Source of the DNA: DATAGZ01 sp036263455 | GTDB taxonomy: Bacteria; Pseudomonadota; Alphaproteobacteria; Dongiales; Dongiaceae | Direction of reading: 5' to 3' | Assembly (NCBI GenBank): GCA_036263455.1 | Contig: DATAGZ010000021.1 | Location: 1-64,000, forward strand | DNA: 64,000 nucleotides | Part shown: piece by piece, positions 40,993-48,931 of the stretch | Layout: each line of letters opens with the position of its first letter | Position numbering within the stretch: position 1 is the stretch's first letter | Program-made: the position numbers and the translations under genes | The notes under the pieces: generated by a model | Told to the model about the DNA's origin: nothing | The model's input: only the letters and a program-made list of their open reading frames with translations | The model's database searches: none

Positions 40993-41960
40993 TGAAGACC
41001 CAGGCTATTCGTATCTCCAAACCTGGCGGCCCCGAACAGATGGAGTGGGTCGCGGTCGATCTGCCGGAACCGGGTCGCCACCAGGCGCTGATCCGCCACG
41101 AGGCGGTCGGGTTAAATTTCATCGATGTCTATCACCGTAACGGCCTCTATCCCCTGGCGACACCGTTCGTCCTGGGCGTGGAAGCGGCGGGGATCATCGA
41201 GGCGGTGGGCGCCGCCGTAACCGATTTTGCGGTAGGCCAGCGCGTCGCCTATGTCAGCGCGCCTGGAGCCTATGCCGAGCGCCGCGTCATCGATACGCGC
41301 CTGCTCCTGCCCTTGCCGGAGGGAATTTCCAGCGAGGTGGCGGCCTCTGTCCTGTCGAAAGGCATGACGGCGGAATATCTGATCCACCGAACCTATCCGG
41401 TCAAGAAGGGGGAGTGGGTGCTGTGGCATGCCGCAGCGGGCGGCGTAGGCTCCATCGCCGTACAATGGCTAGCTGGCCTGGGTGCTGAGGTGGTGGGCAC
41501 GGTAGGCGGCGCGGCCAAGCGTGCCGGGGTCGAGAAGCTCGGCCTCGCGCGCATCGTCGATTACTCCGCAGAGAACTGGGTGGCCGCGGTGCGCGATATC
41601 GCGCCGGGCATGCATGTCGTTTATGACGGGGTCGGCAAGGCCACCTTCCAGGGTTCGCTCGACTGCCTGCGTCCGCGCGGGATGATGGTCTGTTTCGGCA
41701 ATGCCTCGGGTCCGGTCGATCCCGTCGACCCATTGCTCCTCTCGCGCAAGGGTTCGCTCTATCTCACGCGGCCCACCCTCGCGCATTACGTGGCCACGCG
41801 GGAGGAATTGACGCAATCGGCCTCCGCGCTCTTCGATGCGATCGCACGCGGTATTATCCAGGTCCAGATCGGCGCGCGATATCCGCTGTCGCAGGCCGCC
41901 CAGGCGCATAGCGACATCCAGGCGCGCAAGATCCTCGGCAGCGCCATCCTGCTGCCCTAG
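40989..41960 (+). CDS. Quinone oxidoreductase, zinc-independent MDR family
   Basis: 323 residues, NADPH:quinone reductase of the medium-chain dehydrogenase/reductase family. Family N-terminus (IRISKPGGPEQMEWVAVDLPEPG), VGLNFIDVYHRNGLYP, VLGVEAAGIIEAVG, and the nucleotide-binding VLWHAAAGGVGSIAVQWLAGLGAEVVGTVG (about residues 140-170). No zinc-site cysteines. Reduces quinones or small enals with NADPH. Start ATGATG at 40989 (or 40992) overlaps the upstream stop. Confidence 0.9.
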   Translation: MMKTQAIRISKPGGPEQMEWVAVDLPEPGRHQALIRHEAVGLNFIDVYHRNGLYPLATPFVLGVEAAGIIEAVGAAVTDFAVGQRVAYVSAPGAYAERRVIDTRLLLPLPEGISSEVAASVLSKGMTAEYLIHRTYPVKKGEWVLWHAAAGGVGSIAVQWLAGLGAEVVGTVGGAAKRAGVEKLGLARIVDYSAENWVAAVRDIAPGMHVVYDGVGKATFQGSLDCLRPRGMMVCFGNASGPVDPVDPLLLSRKGSLYLTRPTLAHYVATREELTQSASALFDAIARGIIQVQIGARYPLSQAAQAHSDIQARKILGSAILLP

Positions 41961-42027
41961 GCCTATCCCACCGCGCCGCATAACTCGCGCGATTACCGAT
42001 TGTGTAAATATTCCCGTCACGTGCGGC

Positions 42028-42056
42028 TTGCCAGGGCCTACCGGCTTCGCTAGCGT
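42028..42056 (+). promoter_or_regulatory. Predicted yggT promoter (leaderless)
   Basis: TTGCCA (42028-42033), 17-bp spacer, TAGCGT (42051-42056); ATG 42064 follows after 7 nt, the same geometry as at 2330-2366. No Shine-Dalgarno is seen. Confidence 0.5.
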
Positions 42057-42063
42057 GCGGGCC

Positions 42064-42354
42064 ATGCGCGCCCTTTCCATTTTCGTTCACGACGTCATCT
42101 GGCTCTATACATTGATCCTCCTGGTCTTCGTCGTTCTGAGCTGGCTGATCTCGCTGCGGATCGTCAATATGTCCTCGCCGATCGTCCGGTCGGTCTACGA
42201 TTTCTCCTGGCGCCTTACCGACCCGGCGCTCCGGCCTATCCGCCGCCTGCTGCCCAACCTGGGCGGCATCGATATTTCGCCGGTCGTCCTCATTCTTCTG
42301 CTGCAGCTGGTCCAGAACCTGCTCGCCGAATATGTCTTCCCGCTCGGCTACTAG
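42064..42354 (+). CDS. YggT family membrane protein
   Basis: 96 residues, two membrane helices (about 8-30 and 68-90) separated by the conserved PIVRSVYDFSWRLTDPALRPIRRLLPNLGGIDISPVVLILLLQLVQ block. YggT proteins are linked to envelope stress and to cell division in some bacteria; function unproven. folD follows after 13 nt. Start at 42064; longer frames upstream lie in the quinone reductase 3' region and are discounted. Confidence 0.9.
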   Translation: MRALSIFVHDVIWLYTLILLVFVVLSWLISLRIVNMSSPIVRSVYDFSWRLTDPALRPIRRLLPNLGGIDISPVVLILLLQLVQNLLAEYVFPLGY

Positions 42355-42367
42355 CGCCGGCCTGCAC

Positions 42368-43228
42368 ATGAATAATCCGCGGATCATCGACGGCAAGGCA
42401 CAGGCGCAGAGGCTGCGCGCCGGCCTCGCCCAGGAGGTCCGCGCGCTCGCGGCCGTGGGCGTGACGCCCGGCCTCGCGGTGGTCCTGGTGGGGGACGATC
42501 CGGCGAGCCATATCTATGTCCGCCGCAAGGGCGAGGCGGTGCGCGAGGTCGGCATGGCGAGCGCCGAATACCGCCTGCCCGTTTCGACCTCGCAGGCGGC
42601 GCTGCTGGCACTGATCCGGGAGCTGAACGGCCGGGCCGATATCCACGGAATCCTGGTCCAATTGCCGTTGCCTGCCTCGATCGACCAGCAGGCGGTGATC
42701 GATGCGATCGACCCGCGCAAGGATGTCGATGGTTTTCATGTGGTGAACGCCGGCCTGCTCGCCACCGGCGGCACGGGTTTCGTGCCCTGCACGCCGCTCG
42801 GCTGCCTTCTGCTGCTCAAGGAGCGGCTGGGCGATCTTACGGGAAAGCGCGCGCTGATCCTGGGCCGGTCGAATATCGTCGGCAAGCCCATGGCGCAGCT
42901 GCTGCTGCGCGAAAATTGCACGGTGACCATCGCCCATTCGCGCACCCGTGCCCTGGCCGAGGAATGCCGGCGCGCGGAAATTCTGGTAGCCGCCATTGGC
43001 AAGCCGCATTTCGTCCAGGGAGATTGGCTCGATTCGGGGGCGACCGTGATCGATGTGGGTATCAACCGAACCGCGCAGGGAAAAATCGTGGGCGATGTCG
43101 ACACCGCCGCGGCGGTTACACGCGTGGCGGGTATTACGCCGGTGCCGGGCGGGGTAGGCCCCATGACAATTGCCTGCCTGCTGCTCAATACGCTCGAAGC
43201 GGCGCGCAAGCTTCATGCCGAGGCCTAG
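42368..43228 (+). CDS. folD: Bifunctional methylene-THF dehydrogenase / methenyl-THF cyclohydrolase
   Basis: One-carbon metabolism. 286 residues: PGLAVVLVGDDPASHIYVRRKGEA (catalytic Lys and Tyr), DGFHVVNAGLL, PCTPLGCLLLL, the NADP-binding ALILGRSNIVGKPMAQLLL and the signature PVPGGVGPMTIACLL. Normal length. ATG at 42368 chosen by homology over the 42332 option. Likely cotranscribed with yggT. Confidence 0.95.
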   Translation: MNNPRIIDGKAQAQRLRAGLAQEVRALAAVGVTPGLAVVLVGDDPASHIYVRRKGEAVREVGMASAEYRLPVSTSQAALLALIRELNGRADIHGILVQLPLPASIDQQAVIDAIDPRKDVDGFHVVNAGLLATGGTGFVPCTPLGCLLLLKERLGDLTGKRALILGRSNIVGKPMAQLLLRENCTVTIAHSRTRALAEECRRAEILVAAIGKPHFVQGDWLDSGATVIDVGINRTAQGKIVGDVDTAAAVTRVAGITPVPGGVGPMTIACLLLNTLEAARKLHAEA

Positions 43229-43281
43229 TCTTGCATTCATGGCCACGCCGTGCCAGACAGACGCATCAGATAATACAACCC

Positions 43282-44112
43282 ATGGCAATGAACCTCTTCG
43301 ATCGGCTCTATTGGCAGGCCAGTAAGAATAAAATCGGCTTCCATCTTCGCCTCGCCATCGCGGAAGGGCGCTGGCGGCTGTTCCGCATGCTCAACCGAGG
43401 CGCGAGCTTTGGTGAATTCTATGCCACCGACGTCGCGCGCGCGATCAAGCGCGGCGCGGGCCATCCGACGCTAGGCAAGCGCCGGATGACCGACGACCCC
43501 TGCGCCCCGCGTGTCATGACCGAGGAAGAATTGCGGCAATGGGGACGGGAATTCTTCGAGGATATCCGCGCAGCCGGGCTCGAAGTACACCATCTGTGCG
43601 TCGATTATGGGTGCGGGTCGCTGCGCGTCGGCCAGCACCTGATCGCGTATTTGGAAAGTGGAAAATATTGGGGACTGGACGTCACGGACCGATTCTATCG
43701 GGACGGGCTCGATATGCTACCTCCGGGACTGACGGAGGAGAAGAAGCCGCAGCTGCGGGTCATCACGCCTGAACTTCTCGACGAACTGCGCCACAAGCAG
43801 CCCGATTTCATCGTCTGCACATCGGTGGTCATGCATATCCCCCCCGCCGAACTCGACGCTTTTTTCAAGCGCCTGCTCAGGCTACGCGCGCCACATACGC
43901 GCATTTACATCTCCTTCGTCCATGCCGAGCGGTCGCTGCGCACTTTCAGCAAATCCTGGGCCTATCCGGTTGCCAAGATCCGGCGGCTAATCGAGCGCCA
44001 TGCGTCCGGTGTACAGGTGGATTTCCACGCGGCGCCCCTCAATCAAGTCCGGCGCGGCCGCAAGTTCGCCCATGCCTATGCGGTGATTTCGCCTTCCCCA
44101 TCGTCACGCTAG
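43282..44112 (+). CDS. Class I SAM methyltransferase of unknown substrate
   Basis: 276 residues starting at ATG 43282 (43288 also possible). Helical N-terminal half, then a methyltransferase core with LCVDYGCGSLRVGQHLIAYLESGKYWGLDVT (motif I near 110) and DFIVCTSVVMHIPPAELDAFFKRLLRL; C-terminal FVHAERSLRTFSKSWAYPVAKI. No substrate can be read; similar enzymes sit in glycan or lipid modification loci. A GATAAT (43269-43274) just before the start might be a -10 box. Confidence 0.78.
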   Translation: MAMNLFDRLYWQASKNKIGFHLRLAIAEGRWRLFRMLNRGASFGEFYATDVARAIKRGAGHPTLGKRRMTDDPCAPRVMTEEELRQWGREFFEDIRAAGLEVHHLCVDYGCGSLRVGQHLIAYLESGKYWGLDVTDRFYRDGLDMLPPGLTEEKKPQLRVITPELLDELRHKQPDFIVCTSVVMHIPPAELDAFFKRLLRLRAPHTRIYISFVHAERSLRTFSKSWAYPVAKIRRLIERHASGVQVDFHAAPLNQVRRGRKFAHAYAVISPSPSSR

Positions 44113-44234
44113 CTTCTTGAGCCTAAAGACGCGGCGGGCGCAATAAAACTGCGCAATAACGGATAGGGCGGAATATTGTTTTGTCGCTTTACACCGTCCG
44201 GCCAAAGAGAGAAGCTGACGCCGGGAGATGAAGC

Positions 44235-47200
44235 ATGCTGGCGAGTATCGCGCTCGATGACAAATATACAGTCGAAAAAGGCCGGGTCTTTTTAACCGGT
44301 ATCCAGGCGATGGTGCGCCTGCCGATGATGCAGCGCCGCCGCGATGAAGCCGCGGGACTGAATACGGCTTGCTATGTGACGGGCTATCGCGGCTCACCCT
44401 TGGGTGGAGTCGATATCGCCTTCAATCAGGCGCGCGCGTTTCTCGGCCGCCACAATATCGTGTTCCAGCCGGGCATCAATGAAGACCTCGCCGCGACCGC
44501 GGCGTGGGGTTCGCAGCAGACCGATCTTTTCGGGGATAACCGCTATGATGGCGTCTTTACGCTCTGGTATGGCAAGGGACCAGGCGTCGATCGTTCTGGG
44601 GACGTCCTGCGCCATGGCAATCTCGCGGGCAGCGCCAAGCATGGGGGCGTGCTGCTGCTTGCCGGCGACGACCACGGATGCAAATCCTCGACGACGGCGC
44701 ACCAGACCGAATACGCCTTCATGGATTTCGGCATCCCGGTTCTTCATCCGGCCAATGTGCAGGAAATCCTCGATTACGGTCTCTATGGCTGGGCGCTCTC
44801 GCGCTATTCCGGCTGCTGGGTCGCGATGAAAATCGTGTCCGATACGGCCGATTCGGCCGCTTCGGTAACGGTCGATCCGGCACGGGTGGATATCCGCATT
44901 CCCGAGGATTTCACCATGCCCGAGGGCGGCCTGAATATCCGGCTGCCCGTCTCGCCCTTCGCCACCGCCCAGGGGCTCGAGCAGGAAATGCTGCTCCAGA
45001 AATACAAACTCTACGCCGCGCTGGCCTTCGCGCGTGCCAATCGCCTGAACCGCGCGGTGATCGATGGGCCAAACCGGCGCTTCGGCATCGTAACCTGCGG
45101 CAAGTCTTATCTGGACGTCATGCAGGCGCTCGACGATCTGGGCATCGACGAGGAATACGCCAAGAAGATCGGCCTGTCGGTCTATAAGGTCGGCATGACC
45201 TGGCCGCTCGAGCGCGATGGCGTGCGCCGCTTCGCCGAGGGGCTCGAGGAGATTCTCGTCGTCGAGGAAAAACGGGCGCTCATGGAGAACCAGCTCAAGG
45301 AGCAGCTCTATAACTGGCACCCCGACGTGCGGCCGCGGGTCATCGGCAAATTCGACGAGCATGGGGAGTGGATTCTCCCTTCGGCCGATGAGCTGACGCC
45401 CGCGCGGATCGCGCGGGTCATTGCCCGGCGGATCGCCCGCTTCCACACCTCGCCGCACATCACCGAACGCCTGGCCTTCCTCGACCGCAAGGAGCGGGCG
45501 CTGGCCGATTTCAAGCCGCCGCTCCGCCGCGTCGCCTATTATTGCTCCGGCTGTCCGCACAACACCTCGACCAAGGTTCCCGAGGGCAGCCGGGCGCTGG
45601 CCGGCATCGGCTGTCATATCATGGCCACCTGGATGGACCGCAGCACGGCGACCTTCACCCAGATGGGCGGCGAGGGGGCCACCTGGATCGGCCAGGCGCC
45701 GTTCTCCCGCACGGCACATGTCTTCCAGAATCTCGGCGATGGCACGTACTATCATTCGGGGTCGCTGGGCATCCGCGCCGCCGTCGCGGCCAAGGTCAAT
45801 ATCACGTTCAAGATCCTCTATAACGACGCCGTCGCCATGACCGGCGGACAGCCGGTCGACGGGCCGCTGGATGTGAAGATGATCGTCGACCAGCTCCACG
45901 GCGAGGGGCTGAAGCGCATCGCGGTCGTGAGCGATGATCCGGGCAAATATCCCAACCTGGAGAATGTCACCGTCGCACACCGCGACCAGCTCATGGCCTT
46001 GCAGGAAGAGTTTCGTTCGGTTCCGGGTGTCAGCGCGATCATCTACGACCAGACCTGTGCCGCCGAAAAACGGCGCCGGCGCAAGCGCGGCCTGATGGAG
46101 GACCCCGCCAAGCGGGTCTTCATCAACGAGCGCGTCTGCGAAGGATGCGGCGATTGCGCCGACACATCCAACTGCCTGTCGGTCATTCCCGTGGAGACCG
46201 AGTTCGGCCGCAAGCGGCGCATCGACCAATCCTCCTGCAACAAGGACTATTCCTGCGTCGCGGGATTCTGCCCCAGTTTCGTCACGGTGCATGGCGGCGC
46301 GCTGCGCAAGCCTAAACCGGTTGCCGCGCTGGGCGAGATCCTGCCCGACCCGGTCCTGCCCAGCCTGCGCGAGCCCTACAATATCCTCATCACCGGCGTT
46401 GGCGGCACGGGCGTCGTGACGGTGGGGGCGATCCTCACCATGGCGGCCCACCTCGAAGGCAAGGGCTGTTCGGTGATGGACATGACCGGGCTCGCCCAGA
46501 AAGGCGGCGCGGTCTTTTCCCATGTCCGCATCGCAAGCCAACCAGAGGACATCCATGCCGTGCGAATCGCAGCCGGCAACGCACACCTCCTGCTCGGGTG
46601 CGACATAGTGGTCACGGCGAGCTACGATTCGCTCGCCAAGGTGATGGCCGGACACAGCCGCGCTGTCGTCAACGATCACGCCGTCCCCACCGGGGATTTT
46701 CTGCACAAGCCGGACCTCGAATTTCCCGCGGAGAAATTGCGCGCGGTCATTCTCGAAGCCCTGGGAAAGAATGCCGCCGATTTCATCGATGCGGAGACGC
46801 TGGCCACAGCGCTCATGGGCGATTCGCTGCCCACCAACATTTTCCTGCTGGGCTATGCCTATCAGAAGGGCTTGATCCCCGTCTCCGCCGCGGCGATCGA
46901 ACAGGCGCTGGAGCTCAATCGCACCGCGGCCCAGCAGAACCGCCAGGCCTTCACCTGGGGACGCCGCGCCGCCTTTGACCCCGAGAGCGTGGCGCGACTG
47001 GCCGCCCGCGAAATTCCGGCCGCGGCAGAGATTCCGAGCGGGCTTGAGGAGATCATCGCTCACCGGCGCGCTCATCTCACCGCCTATCAAAATCGCGCCT
47101 TGGCCGAGCGGTACGAGAAATGGGTCCGTCACATTGCCCGGATCGAGAGCGAGAGAGTACCCGGTCGCACCGAGCTTGCTGTGGAGGTCGCCAAGAATTA

Positions 47201-47696
47201 TGCCCGCCTGCTCGCTTATAAGGACGAGTACGAGGTGGCTCGGCTCTATACGGACGGCGAGTTCCTGGCGCGATTGCGGGGGACCTTCGCGGGCGAAATG
47301 TCGCTGCGCTTCCATCTCGCGCCGCCACTCGGCGCCAAGCGCGACCCGAAGACCGGTCATTTGCGCAAGGCGGAGTACGGCTCCTGGATGATGGGAGTCT
47401 TCCGGTTGCTCGCGCCGCTGAGATTCCTCCGCGGCACCTGGCTTGACCCCTTTGGCTACACGGCCGACCGGCGCCTGGAGCGCGACCTGATCGCCGAATA
47501 TGAGCAATGGATCGAGGGCGCGCTGCCGCACCTAACGCCGGCCACGCATCGGCTCGTCACGGCGCTGGCGGCGCTTCCCACCCAAATGCGCGGTTACGGA
47601 CACATCAAGGAGGCGAATGTCGCCAAGGCGCGGGCGCGACGGACGGAATTGCAGGCCTCGCTGGAGAACGCCCCGCTGCAGGCGGCCGCCGAATAG
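44235..47696 (+). CDS. Fused indolepyruvate:ferredoxin oxidoreductase family protein
   Basis: 1153 residues. Oxidatively decarboxylates aryl pyruvates (or related 2-oxo acids) with thiamine diphosphate, coenzyme A and ferredoxin. N-terminal TPP/pyrimidine domain (GYRGSPLGGVDIAF near residue 54); a mid-protein Cys-rich segment at about 636-680 (EGCGDCADTSNC and SSCNKDYSCVAGFC) giving at least one Fe-S cluster; then the gamma-type domain beginning NILITGVGGTGVVTVGAIL near 715. The IorA and IorB parts are thus joined in one chain. A very long antisense open frame (44394-47531) is a GC artefact. No adjoining ferredoxin gene. Confidence 0.9.
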   Translation: MLASIALDDKYTVEKGRVFLTGIQAMVRLPMMQRRRDEAAGLNTACYVTGYRGSPLGGVDIAFNQARAFLGRHNIVFQPGINEDLAATAAWGSQQTDLFGDNRYDGVFTLWYGKGPGVDRSGDVLRHGNLAGSAKHGGVLLLAGDDHGCKSSTTAHQTEYAFMDFGIPVLHPANVQEILDYGLYGWALSRYSGCWVAMKIVSDTADSAASVTVDPARVDIRIPEDFTMPEGGLNIRLPVSPFATAQGLEQEMLLQKYKLYAALAFARANRLNRAVIDGPNRRFGIVTCGKSYLDVMQALDDLGIDEEYAKKIGLSVYKVGMTWPLERDGVRRFAEGLEEILVVEEKRALMENQLKEQLYNWHPDVRPRVIGKFDEHGEWILPSADELTPARIARVIARRIARFHTSPHITERLAFLDRKERALADFKPPLRRVAYYCSGCPHNTSTKVPEGSRALAGIGCHIMATWMDRSTATFTQMGGEGATWIGQAPFSRTAHVFQNLGDGTYYHSGSLGIRAAVAAKVNITFKILYNDAVAMTGGQPVDGPLDVKMIVDQLHGEGLKRIAVVSDDPGKYPNLENVTVAHRDQLMALQEEFRSVPGVSAIIYDQTCAAEKRRRRKRGLMEDPAKRVFINERVCEGCGDCADTSNCLSVIPVETEFGRKRRIDQSSCNKDYSCVAGFCPSFVTVHGGALRKPKPVAALGEILPDPVLPSLREPYNILITGVGGTGVVTVGAILTMAAHLEGKGCSVMDMTGLAQKGGAVFSHVRIASQPEDIHAVRIAAGNAHLLLGCDIVVTASYDSLAKVMAGHSRAVVNDHAVPTGDFLHKPDLEFPAEKLRAVILEALGKNAADFIDAETLATALMGDSLPTNIFLLGYAYQKGLIPVSAAAIEQALELNRTAAQQNRQAFTWGRRAAFDPESVARLAAREIPAAAEIPSGLEEIIAHRRAHLTAYQNRALAERYEKWVRHIARIESERVPGRTELAVEVAKNYARLLAYKDEYEVARLYTDGEFLARLRGTFAGEMSLRFHLAPPLGAKRDPKTGHLRKAEYGSWMMGVFRLLAPLRFLRGTWLDPFGYTADRRLERDLIAEYEQWIEGALPHLTPATHRLVTALAALPTQMRGYGHIKEANVAKARARRTELQASLENAPLQAAAE

Positions 47697-47853
47697 CTAG
47701 GGGATGCGCGGCTTTTGATGGTGGGGGCCTAAGCAGGGAAATGCTTAGAATGATGGCCAGCGGGCCCGGTGCCGGTCGAGGGTAAAAAAAGAGCTTGCTT
47801 TATGGCTATTAATACTATCAGTTTAATCGAGTATCATAGACGAGGAGGATTCG

Positions 47854-48852
47854 ATGATCAGGCAATGGTTGGTCTCTCTCACGATGATCGTGACATTCGG
47901 CCAGGCGCTGGCCGAAGAGGCGACGCTGCTCAACGTATCCTACGATCCGACCCGTGAATTTTACCGGCAGTATAACCGGGCCTTCGCGGATTACTGGCAG
48001 AAGACCAATGGTCAGAGCGTGGCCATCAATACGTCGCACGGCGGTTCGGGCAAGCAGGCGCGCGCAGTGATCGATGGATTGGAAGCCGACATTGTGACGC
48101 TGGCGCTGGCCTATGATATCGACCAGATCGCCGCCGCCGGCCTGCTTGCGAAGGATTGGCAGAACCGCCTCCCTGGTAAGAGCACGCCTTATAATTCCGT
48201 GATCGTTTTTTTGGTCCACAAGGGCAACCCCAAGAATATCCACGACTGGAATGATCTGGTGCGCCCGGATATCCAGGTCATTACGCCCAATCCCAAGACT
48301 TCGGGAGGGGCGCGCTGGAACTACCTCGCGGCCTGGGGGTGGGCATTGAAGCACAATGGCAATGATGCCGCCAAGGCCAAGGAGTTCGTGGGCGAGCTTT
48401 ATAAACATGTCCCCGTGCTCGACACTGGCGCGCGCGGCTCGACGACGACATTCGCGAAAAACCAGATCGGCGATGTGTTGATTGCGTGGGAGAACGAGGC
48501 GCTGCTCTCGCTCAAGGAGTTTCCCGACCAGTTCGAGATCGTCTCGCCCAGCCTGACCATTCGCGCCGAGCCACCGGTCGCCTTGGTCGACCGGGTCGTA
48601 GATAAGCACCAGACCCGGGCCATCGCCGAGGCGTATTTAAAATATCTCTATTCGCCGACTGGCCAAGAGATCGCCGCGCAGAACTTCCTCCGGCCCACCG
48701 ATCCAGCGACGGGTGGTAAATACGCCGCGCAATTTCCCAATGTACCCACCTTTACGATCGATGAGGTCTTCGGCGGATGGACCAAGGCGCAGAAGGATCA
48801 CTTCGCCGATGGCGGCAGCTTCGATCAGGTTTATCACCCCGGCGGGCAATAG
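47854..48852 (+). CDS. Periplasmic sulfate-binding protein
   Basis: 332 residues, signal peptide 1-20 (LTMIVTFGQALAE). Sbp/CysP family: LNVSYDPTREFYRQYNRAF, SHGGSGKQARAVIDGLEADIVTLALAYDID, NPKTSGGARWNYLAAWGWAL and DTGARGSTTTFAKNQIGDVLIAWENEA, the loops that bind sulfate without metal. cysT, cysW and cysA do not follow, so it must serve a transporter encoded elsewhere. AGGAGG lies before the ATG. The AT-rich leader (47795-47837) probably carries the promoter. Confidence 0.92.
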   Translation: MIRQWLVSLTMIVTFGQALAEEATLLNVSYDPTREFYRQYNRAFADYWQKTNGQSVAINTSHGGSGKQARAVIDGLEADIVTLALAYDIDQIAAAGLLAKDWQNRLPGKSTPYNSVIVFLVHKGNPKNIHDWNDLVRPDIQVITPNPKTSGGARWNYLAAWGWALKHNGNDAAKAKEFVGELYKHVPVLDTGARGSTTTFAKNQIGDVLIAWENEALLSLKEFPDQFEIVSPSLTIRAEPPVALVDRVVDKHQTRAIAEAYLKYLYSPTGQEIAAQNFLRPTDPATGGKYAAQFPNVPTFTIDEVFGGWTKAQKDHFADGGSFDQVYHPGGQ

Positions 48853-48890
48853 CTGCCAGGAGACTCATCAGGGCCATGTAGATTGAGGCG

Positions 48891-48918
48891 GGCCATCCAG
48901 CGAACCGTCTGGATGGCC
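48891..48918. terminator. Hairpin between convergent sbp-like gene and pnp
   Basis: GGCCATCCAG / CTGGATGGCC, a perfect 10-bp stem with an 8-nt loop, between two converging genes. No T-run on either side, so termination would be weak or protein-assisted; it may instead block exonucleases at both 3' ends. Confidence 0.5.
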
Positions 48919-48931
48919 GCGCCGGTAATGT

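Noticed and set aside
44394..47531. A 1045-codon open frame antisense to the indolepyruvate oxidoreductase gene
   Set aside because: Its translation has no recognisable domain and is rich in Gly, Asp, Arg and His, as expected from the complement of GC-rich codons; the sense strand encodes a clear large enzyme with conserved motifs.
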